Positions 30,377-36,322 of a stretch of DNA of 42,537 nt are shown here, in pieces. The notes under the pieces are model-generated. The model was not told where the DNA came from and ran no database searches. It saw only the letters and a program-made list of their open reading frames with translations. This DNA comes from Flavobacteriales bacterium (GTDB lineage Bacteria; Bacteroidota; Bacteroidia; UBA10329). The position numbers were made by a program, and so were the translations under genes. Where the stretch lies: the NCBI GenBank assembly GCA_020635535.1, contig JACJZP010000024.1, positions 1 to 42,537 on the forward strand, written 5' to 3'. Every line of letters starts with the position of its first letter. The stretch's first letter is position 1.

Positions 30377-30405
30377 GAACAGTAGAACAGATGAATGTTG
30401 AACAG
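30377..30405. repeat. GAACAG repeat array on one side of the four-helix-bundle gene
   Basis: Three GAACAG units at 30377, 30385 and 30400. They lie in inverted orientation to the three CTGTTC units at 30859-30888 on the other side of the gene. Confidence 0.7.
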
Positions 30406-30422
30406 AAGAAGTTTGAAATCCA

Positions 30423-30788
30423 CTATTTGTCGCGGTTTTTGGCGGTTCTGATCGATGAAAATACAATCGCAATCAACTCATTGCACTCTTTTTGCAATTC
30501 GCTCGATGACGATTGAACGGTAATTCCTGAAAGATCCATGATCCGAAGATTGACCCGAGTCTCTCTCGACTCTTTCAGGACCATTCCCATTTTGTGGATA
30601 AAGTCCTTTTTTGATTCCGCTGCCTGAGCTTCTGCGTAGATCAGAGCGGCCGCCCCGCTTGACCTGAGAATCTGACCCCCGTAGTATTTGGCTTCTACGG
30701 TGCTGGGTAATTTCCTAACCAATTTCACGATTTCCACAGCAAATAGAATGAGCCTTTCCTGAAGGTCGTATTTGTTGTCATTGGTCAT
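30423..30788 (-). CDS. Four-helix-bundle protein, 23S rRNA intervening-sequence (S23) family (121 aa)
   Basis: Small all-helical protein of the family first found in 23S rRNA intervening sequences. Recognisable: LQERLILFAVEIVKLVRKLP, then GGQILRSSGAAALIYAEAQAAESKKDFIHKMGMVLKESRETRVNLRIM. These genes are numerous and scattered in Bacteroidetes with no defined function. Here it interrupts the phosphonate cluster between phnZ and the PHP gene, with short GAACAG repeats on both sides, which suggests it moved in as a unit. It probably has no role in phosphonate use. Confidence 0.88.
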   Translation of the reverse strand: MTNDNKYDLQERLILFAVEIVKLVRKLPSTVEAKYYGGQILRSSGAAALIYAEAQAAESKKDFIHKMGMVLKESRETRVNLRIMDLSGITVQSSSSELQKECNELIAIVFSSIRTAKNRDK

Positions 30789-30858
30789 TTTGACGGAAGA
30801 AAGATAATGTGAATTTCAATAAACCCGTCATTGACAGAACATTGACTCATCCGTTGTT

Positions 30859-30888
30859 CTGTTCGTCTGGTGTTCTGTTCATCTGTTC
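30859..30888. repeat. CTGTTC repeat array at the phnZ end of the four-helix-bundle cassette
   Basis: CTGTTC at 30859, 30875 and 30883. The last units overlap the phnZ stop codon (30879-30881), so the array begins inside the end of phnZ. Confidence 0.7.
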
Positions 30889-31451
30889 TTCAGGTGGGTA
30901 ATCGCCATGTTTTTGTAGCGCTGCATATCTGGAAGCGGAACGTCCACTTCCTTGGCCAGTTCGTCCCAATGGCGCATGCGGATGATGGTTTTGAACAGCG
31001 GGTCTTTCTCAAAATCGGCTGCTTCCGTTTCGGTCATCGCGCCACCTTGGTACTCCAAGGTCTTTTTGGACGCCTCGGAAAGTTTGCCGTAATACCCAGC
31101 ATCGGCAAAACAGAGATAGCGCTTGGCCTCTACATGGCTCTGAACCAGTTTGGCCATGTTCTCTGAAAAACCCCTTTCACGAAGGAAATCCGCCCCGAGT
31201 TTTTCATGCTCCATTACGCCATAACCACCCATCTGAGGTTTGTCACCGTTCATTTCGCATAGATGACCGATGTCGTGGAAAAGTGCGGCAAGAATCACTT
31301 CATCCGAAAAACCTTCCTTTTCGGCACATTGAGCGGCCTGACAACCGTGCTCCAGTTGCGAAATGGCTTCACCGATGTAATCGGCATTTCCGAATCTGTC
31401 GAAGAGGCCGAAAACCTCCTCAACACGCGTTTCGATGGATTTTTCAGGCAT
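30879..31451 (-). CDS. phnZ: PhnZ-like HD-domain diiron oxygenase (190 aa)
   Basis: PhnZ uses a mixed-valent diiron centre and O2 to cleave (R)-1-hydroxy-2-aminoethylphosphonate to glycine and phosphate. The residues I recall from characterised PhnZ are present in order: Tyr25 and Glu28 (YIGE, active-site lid), His35 (QLEH), His59-Asp60 (LFHDIGH), His82 (EHEKLGAD), His106 (SHVEAKRYLC), Lys110 (phosphonate contact) and Asp163 (HWDE), with LSEASKKTLEYQGGAM conserved too. Length (190) equals the family's. It overlaps the phnX-like gene by 8 bp, so the two are one transcription unit. The partner hydroxylase PhnY is not in the window. Confidence 0.9.
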   Translation of the reverse strand: MPEKSIETRVEEVFGLFDRFGNADYIGEAISQLEHGCQAAQCAEKEGFSDEVILAALFHDIGHLCEMNGDKPQMGGYGVMEHEKLGADFLRERGFSENMAKLVQSHVEAKRYLCFADAGYYGKLSEASKKTLEYQGGAMTETEAADFEKDPLFKTIIRMRHWDELAKEVDVPLPDMQRYKNMAITHLKNR

Positions 31452-32187
31452 TTGCCAGTTGCAATTTCTCTTGCAGGTAGCCTTTCAAATGGCCAACCGT
31501 AGGCAACAATCCGTCATTCTCGAGCTTGGAAAGTTCTGCTTCGGTGTGCGACCCATTGGTAACCGCCAAACTGAACAGGCACTTGGCATTACGGCCAGCC
31601 GCAAGATCTACAGGCGTATCGCCCACTTTCACCACTTTCTTTGAATCCTGAATGCCGAACTGCTTCATGGCTTTCTGGATCATGAACGGATGTGGCCTTC
31701 CTTTCACCACCTCATCAGAAGTAATACTCATGTCGATGAAAGAGTTTCCTGTGGAAACATAATCCTCATCCAAACCTTCGTCCCAACCCAGATTTTCAAG
31801 AATAATGTCGGTAACCTCGCGGTAGAAACCTGTGGTCAGGGCCACTTTCACCCCGTTTTCACGCAGCCAGTTGATCACCTCCACAGCACCTTCGGTCGGT
31901 TTCGAATCGGTGGTCTCGTAGTGCGCCTCAAGCAGATCGCGGAATGTATTGTACGATTCTTCCACTTTGTCCTCAAGGTCTGGGTGGTTGGCCCCCAGTT
32001 TACTCTTCCAGAACGTTTGGAACACCACTATCTTGCTCCAACCCATCATTGAGTTGATCTGCTGACGGGTAACTTTCAATCCGTTCTGTAAACACGCTTC
32101 GTAAAAGCAGTCCTCAATCTCGCCATTGTCAACTATAGTTGTTCCAGCCATATCGAAAACCACCAAGGAAATCTTATCCGATAACAT
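31444..32187 (-). CDS. Phosphonatase-type HAD hydrolase, phosphonoacetaldehyde hydrolase-like (247 aa)
   Basis: HAD-superfamily hydrolase with the PhnX-type signature. The nucleophile motif is VVFDMAGTT (Asp12; PhnX has DWAGTT). The cap carries Lys52 in MMGWSKI, which lines up with the Schiff-base Lys53 of PhnX. Motif II is ALTTGFYREV, and the C-terminal KGRPHPFMI...VVKVGDTPVDLAAGRNA matches PhnX. It would hydrolyse phosphonoacetaldehyde, the PhnW product, to acetaldehyde and phosphate. It may instead belong to the PhnX-like group often found beside PhnZ, whose substrate is less certain. First gene of the cluster, with a TATTTTCG box 17 bp upstream, and coupled to phnZ. Confidence 0.8.
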   Translation of the reverse strand: MLSDKISLVVFDMAGTTIVDNGEIEDCFYEACLQNGLKVTRQQINSMMGWSKIVVFQTFWKSKLGANHPDLEDKVEESYNTFRDLLEAHYETTDSKPTEGAVEVINWLRENGVKVALTTGFYREVTDIILENLGWDEGLDEDYVSTGNSFIDMSITSDEVVKGRPHPFMIQKAMKQFGIQDSKKVVKVGDTPVDLAAGRNAKCLFSLAVTNGSHTEAELSKLENDGLLPTVGHLKGYLQEKLQLANA

Positions 32188-32203
32188 TCTTAAAATTTTG
32201 GTG

Positions 32204-32211
32204 CGAAAATA
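32204..32211 (-). promoter_or_regulatory. -7 box TATTTTCG for the phosphonate cluster
   Basis: One mismatch to TAnnTTTG on the minus strand, 16 nt upstream of ATG 32187; TTTG occurs 15 nt further upstream. Confidence 0.45.
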
Positions 32212-32261
32212 TTCGCATTAAGATCACAAATGCAAATTGAAAGGATTAACTCAGGATTAAT

Positions 32262-33323
32262 TTAGGCCCTGAGGTAAAAATCCTCTCCCATTCCGAACAA
32301 TTCCTTGATCTCCACCTTCTCGCCATCGCGGTTTTTGATGTAACCGTTGAAGAACCCGTACGGTCCCTGGTATTTGCTTCGAATGATCAGCGCGTTCACG
32401 TCCACTGCGGTGTGAATAACGGGTCGGAATTCAAGATCTAACTTACCATAGTTGTCTTTCACAAACCACGTGCCTTTGTAGCCATTTGGCCGCGTAACCC
32501 GGATAGGTGGCAGCACGCTCAACTTTCCGTCATGCCAAAGGCAATTCTCGTTGTTTTTTTCGTGATCTATGATCTGATTATCGGTACAATTGAATCCGAG
32601 CAATTTTCCTTCGGCATCACGCCCAATTCCAGTAACCCAATCGTAAACAGTCGGGTACGGATAATATCCTTTGTGGTCGTCAATGATCAGTTGGCTGATC
32701 TTCTCAGGAAAAGCTATCACATCATTGCCAAATTGAATACTTCCCGAAACAGGCATCAGACATTTGTGCGAATACATTGCGCGTTTCTCCGAGAATGGCA
32801 TGCAAACTACCATCGGCTCATAACGCTTCACATCATGGTTGCCTTTGAATTTTGCTTCCAGATTCGGCAGACCTTTCATGTTTTTGATGGAAGCTGAAAG
32901 TTCTAGCAGATTTTGATGGAGGTCGTGTTTGGCCACCAATGAAAAGTTCTTGCTCTGGTAGAATGATTCCGTTCCATAAAGTCCATTCGCCACTTTGATG
33001 GACCACGGAGCCACCTTCTTCTCGTAGCGGTATTTCTTGTTGTTGACGATATCGTAAACGATAAACTGCACCAACGATATCTTCTTGGCGTTGTAGATGG
33101 CCACCATCACGAAGTGCGTTCCGTTGCTTATCTGAAAAGCTTGCCATTCGCGCAGCTGCATCCATTTCAATAACCGCGGAAGTGGCAGTTTGTACGGCTG
33201 CTCCGCATCTATCAGGTTCGGGTTCGGTATCGGTCCATCGAAAGAGGCGAATGTGAACTTTCCGTTCTCGTAAAGTCGTGCTGGCGCGGGCTGTAGTGGC
33301 CGCTTGTAGGTTTTGCTGGTCAT
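32262..33323 (-). CDS. DUF2804-like protein (353 aa)
   Basis: Matches the pattern of DUF2804 proteins: LQPAPARLYENGKFTFASFDGPIPNPN at the N-terminus, a long beta-rich body, and W(S/G)(I/T)-type motifs such as MVVCMPFSEKRAMYSHKCLMPVSG and NGYKGTWFVKDNYGKLDLEFRPV near the C-terminus. It has no signal peptide or membrane helix and is beta-rich with paired-domain character. No function is established for the family. A TAACTTCG box at 33328-33335 sits 4 nt before the ATG, so it has its own promoter although it follows the regulator gene by only 25 bp. Confidence 0.78.
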   Translation of the reverse strand: MTSKTYKRPLQPAPARLYENGKFTFASFDGPIPNPNLIDAEQPYKLPLPRLLKWMQLREWQAFQISNGTHFVMVAIYNAKKISLVQFIVYDIVNNKKYRYEKKVAPWSIKVANGLYGTESFYQSKNFSLVAKHDLHQNLLELSASIKNMKGLPNLEAKFKGNHDVKRYEPMVVCMPFSEKRAMYSHKCLMPVSGSIQFGNDVIAFPEKISQLIIDDHKGYYPYPTVYDWVTGIGRDAEGKLLGFNCTDNQIIDHEKNNENCLWHDGKLSVLPPIRVTRPNGYKGTWFVKDNYGKLDLEFRPVIHTAVDVNALIIRSKYQGPYGFFNGYIKNRDGEKVEIKELFGMGEDFYLRA

Positions 33324-33327
33324 GGTG

Positions 33328-33335
33328 CGAAGTTA
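33328..33335 (-). promoter_or_regulatory. -7 box TAACTTCG abutting the DUF2804 start
   Basis: One mismatch to TAnnTTTG on the minus strand, 4 nt before ATG 33323. Implies a leaderless or nearly leaderless mRNA. Confidence 0.45.
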
Positions 33336-33348
33336 TGACAGCTCGGCC

Positions 33349-34929
33349 TTACGCGATCTTTGCAATTCCTGATAGATAAACCTGCAACGATACGCTGCGC
33401 GGGATACCGGCTTTCCGCCTGATGGCGCCACGATGCTTCTCCACGGTCTTAATGGAAATTCCGCCTCGGTCGGACATCTCTTTGGTTGTCCAGCCGTTGA
33501 TGATCATACCGCATGTCCGCAATTCAGAAGGTGTCAGTTCGGGATGTTTTTCAGAGATCCGACTCTGCAATATCTCGTCTTCCTCCTGCCTCCAACTCGA
33601 TTTTCGCGCAGCCCGAACAAGCCGGCTGAACCGGCCTCTGGCGGTTTCTGGCAGCATATGTAGCATTTCGTCCAACAGCACATCATAGCTGGCCAACCGA
33701 CCCAACAGCACCTTCCTTTCGTTTGCGGAAGTTCTGAGAATGTCCTCCAACTCGGCCGTCTTCTTTATCAGTTTCTCATCCTTTTCCTGTAGTCGCTCCA
33801 TGTGGTAGAGTGCTTCCCACTCGGCCAATTTGGTCACGCTCTGCTCGTTCAGGTGCTTCTGGCGCAGTTCGGCCATTTGTTCATGATGTTCCAAGGCCGA
33901 GGCCAGATCGCCCGTGGCCTTGTAAGCCCGATAGAATCCACTGTGCAGGTCTATCCGCTGGCTGTAGTCGGTCGATTTCGCATCCATCAACTGATATGCC
34001 GTGTTCAGGCTGGATATTGATTCGTTCCACATATTGGCATCGGCATGAATGCGAGACATATTGAGGTGCAGATTGATCTGAATGGGCGCGGGCAGATCGG
34101 TGGCTTCGGCAATTGCCTCGTTCATTTGATCGCGCGCCTCCTCCAATCGCTTCATTTGTCGCAATGTGTCGGCCCTGCCTCCAAGTGCCTGCACCCAAAG
34201 CGGCATTCCTCCCGCCTTTTTCAGGTATTCGGAACCTTCGGCCCAACGTAGAAGTGCCTTCGAATGTTCGCCCAGCTGCGATTGCAACATGGCAATGTTG
34301 GAGAGTATGATGCCCGCATGGAAATCGCCACCTACCGAAAGTCGCGCGTTGAGCGATTCTTCAAAGATCTCCAGTGCCTCTTTCTTCCTTCCAAGCTCGG
34401 CAAGTGCTGCGCCAATGGACATTCTGATGTTGGACAGCGCGCCCAGATCGTTCGTAACGGTGATGACCTTTTCGGCCTTGCGGTAACTTTCCAAGGCCAA
34501 GTTTCCGTTGCCCAACCGCTGGTAGGCCATGCCCATGGTGGCCAGGGTCCACGCCCGAAGTTTTTCAAACCCTGAATCGTTCATCAATTCCAGCAATTGA
34601 TGCCCCACCTCTATCAGTTCGGGAAACTGGCTTTTCTGATAGTGATGGTAGCATTGCTGGTGGTAATATCTCACCCGAACTTTGAGCGGGGTGTTCTCTC
34701 CAATGCGATCGCCCACAAATGCAATGTGCTGCTCGGCCGTGTCGAGCTCCATTCTGAAATTGGCCCCTTGGGCAAGTGTAAGCCTTGCCAAAAGAATCTG
34801 GTCTTTATTTTTTGCCTTTTCAGCCAGCTCCAATGCTTGCAGGGCCAGTTCTTCAGCCTTCTTACGGTCCGTCTCGCGAAAGCTCCAAGCCTCTTCATTC
34901 AATCGGCCTATCTCTTCTGACTTCGACAT
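33349..34929 (-). CDS. TPR-repeat protein with C-terminal LuxR-type HTH (526 aa)
   Basis: Cytoplasmic transcription regulator. Residues about 10-370 are TPR-like helical repeats (for example GNGNLALESYRKAEKVI, LGRKKEALEIFEESLNARLS). A coiled-coil linker (MERLQEKDEKLIKKTAELEDILR) follows, and the last 65 residues are a GerE domain (LTPSELRTCGMIINGWTTKEMSDRGGISIKTVEKHR). The architecture is common in Bacteroidetes, where TPRs may sense a partner protein. There is no signal peptide or membrane helix. A TACATTTA box lies 5 nt before the ATG. It is followed closely by the DUF2804 gene, a possible but unproven target. Confidence 0.88.
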   Translation of the reverse strand: MSKSEEIGRLNEEAWSFRETDRKKAEELALQALELAEKAKNKDQILLARLTLAQGANFRMELDTAEQHIAFVGDRIGENTPLKVRVRYYHQQCYHHYQKSQFPELIEVGHQLLELMNDSGFEKLRAWTLATMGMAYQRLGNGNLALESYRKAEKVITVTNDLGALSNIRMSIGAALAELGRKKEALEIFEESLNARLSVGGDFHAGIILSNIAMLQSQLGEHSKALLRWAEGSEYLKKAGGMPLWVQALGGRADTLRQMKRLEEARDQMNEAIAEATDLPAPIQINLHLNMSRIHADANMWNESISSLNTAYQLMDAKSTDYSQRIDLHSGFYRAYKATGDLASALEHHEQMAELRQKHLNEQSVTKLAEWEALYHMERLQEKDEKLIKKTAELEDILRTSANERKVLLGRLASYDVLLDEMLHMLPETARGRFSRLVRAARKSSWRQEEDEILQSRISEKHPELTPSELRTCGMIINGWTTKEMSDRGGISIKTVEKHRGAIRRKAGIPRSVSLQVYLSGIAKIA

Positions 34930-34934
34930 TGGGT

Positions 34935-34942
34935 TAAATGTA
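34935..34942 (-). promoter_or_regulatory. -7 box TACATTTA abutting the TPR-LuxR start
   Basis: Seven of eight positions of TAnnTTTG on the minus strand, 5 nt before ATG 34929. Confidence 0.45.
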
Positions 34943-34973
34943 TATCATTTGGTGTACTGGGTCCTCTTAAAAC

Positions 34974-35007
34974 AAAAGGTCCCGACCCGAAGCGGGCCAG
35001 GACCTTA
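34974..35007 (-). terminator. Intrinsic terminator after the T9SS gene
   Basis: On the minus strand AAGGTCC-TGGCCCG-CTTC-GGGTC-GGGACCTT folds into a strong hairpin, followed by TTGTTTT. Confidence 0.85.
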
Positions 35008-35028
35008 TTGCGTTTCAACTCAAAAAGC

Positions 35029-36201
35029 TCATCTCACCAGCAATTTGTTCACGCTCAATGGTTGGGTTTCAGCATTTCTTACCACCATGGTGTACATGCC
35101 CGCCACCACATTATCAGGAATTGTAACCCTCGCTATCTGCGAACTATTGGAGACCGAGGTGGCGAAAACCTGTCTTCCTGCAAGATCCATCAACTCTATG
35201 GTTGCGGCATCATTGTGGTCAGAAAGATCGATGTTCAATACCTGCCCGCTTACGACCGGGTTCGGATAGCTCTTCAACGCGTTGAAAGAAAGCTCATCTC
35301 CAACAGAATTTGCGAGAGCCGCAGCAGATGGTCGGTAATAAACGGATGATATGGCTCCCTGCGCATCAAGGTTGATGTTCAACGCAGTTGTAGGAAAATC
35401 CGGAACATAGAACACGTAGAAGTCAGGGTCGTTTCTTACGCTTCCCTGGGTTAGACCAAATGCTGTTAACAGCGGTGCCGGGGCCAACTGCCCGCCAAGG
35501 AAAAAGCTGTCCAGTACGGTGCGTCCATCAACTTTCAGCAAGAGCGCGTCCAAACTGCCCGAAGGATTTCCGTTCTCATCAGGAATCATCAGGGTTCCTT
35601 CTCCTACCACCGTGCGGGTCTGTGTGTAGGTTCGTTTTTGAAGACCCGGTGCGTTGGTAAGGTTGTTTGCAGCCACCGTCAGGTTAAAATGGGTGCTCTC
35701 TGTGTAGCTTTCAGTCCAAGTGGATTGGTAAGACATTGGGAACTTCAGCGTATTCAAACGTCCATCGAATTCCTGCACCTGATCGGGAAAATTGAGTGCA
35801 TCGTTCGCACCACCTGTAAATGCAGTGATGGAATAGGTCGTGTCCATCAGCACGCGCCCCTGAGAATACCAGCCGTTGGCATCAACTGCTTCGTACACAC
35901 GAGACTCATAATCGAACACCTGAAATGACAGCAATTGCTCCCTATAGTTCAAGGCGGTAGGATAATCCGGGTCGCCAGAGGCATCTATCCAGTCGGTCTG
36001 AAAGGATCCGGTAGGAGACAATGCCGAATAATCCCAGGACTGCCCTGTTCCTGATGTGGGTTCTGCCACACCGGATATTGATGCCTGAAAACCGATGTCA
36101 GCATAACCGGCAGGTCTCGGAAAACTGCTTTGATCAATAGTGACCTGAGCCAGCAGCGGCAACACCAAAAGGCTGAAAATTGAAGTAAGGGTTGTTCTCA
36201 T
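35029..36201 (-). CDS. Secreted T9SS sorting-domain protein (390 aa)
   Basis: Signal peptide at residues 1-18 (MRTTLTSIFSLLVLPLLA). Residues about 20-300 form a beta-rich domain with no recognised family (ITIDQSSFPRPAGYAD, TSGTGQSWDYSALSP, a VEGKVL-like central part). The last ~80 residues are a T9SS type A sorting domain (FNALKSYPNPVVSGQVLNIDL...GMYTMVVRNAETQPLSVNKLLVR). The first motif block resembles a common secreted Bacteroidetes family. It is divergent from the propeller-kinase two-component pair, which shares a 120-bp promoter region with it and could control it. Confidence 0.85.
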   Translation of the reverse strand: MRTTLTSIFSLLVLPLLAQVTIDQSSFPRPAGYADIGFQASISGVAEPTSGTGQSWDYSALSPTGSFQTDWIDASGDPDYPTALNYREQLLSFQVFDYESRVYEAVDANGWYSQGRVLMDTTYSITAFTGGANDALNFPDQVQEFDGRLNTLKFPMSYQSTWTESYTESTHFNLTVAANNLTNAPGLQKRTYTQTRTVVGEGTLMIPDENGNPSGSLDALLLKVDGRTVLDSFFLGGQLAPAPLLTAFGLTQGSVRNDPDFYVFYVPDFPTTALNINLDAQGAISSVYYRPSAAALANSVGDELSFNALKSYPNPVVSGQVLNIDLSDHNDAATIELMDLAGRQVFATSVSNSSQIARVTIPDNVVAGMYTMVVRNAETQPLSVNKLLVR

Positions 36202-36254
36202 GATTTAGTGGTTTTAGTTTGTTGTTGTAAAATTATGTGGGTGAGACCGCAACC

Positions 36255-36275
36255 AAACCCTACCAAAACCCTACC
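36255..36275. promoter_or_regulatory. Two AAACCCTACC direct repeats, 11-bp period
   Basis: Identical 10-mers at 36255-36264 and 36266-36275 in the region between the divergent T9SS gene and the kinase. The spacing is one helical turn, as expected for tandem regulator binding on one DNA face. Confidence 0.35.
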
Positions 36276-36308
36276 CACGCCACTAAGGTCATTTCAAAAT
36301 CAGCTCCC

Positions 36309-36316
36309 TAATTTTA
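36309..36316 (+). promoter_or_regulatory. -7-like box TAATTTTA abutting the kinase start
   Basis: Seven of eight positions of TAnnTTTG, followed by G and CCACC, then ATG 36323. Confidence 0.35.
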
Positions 36317-36322
36317 GCCACC

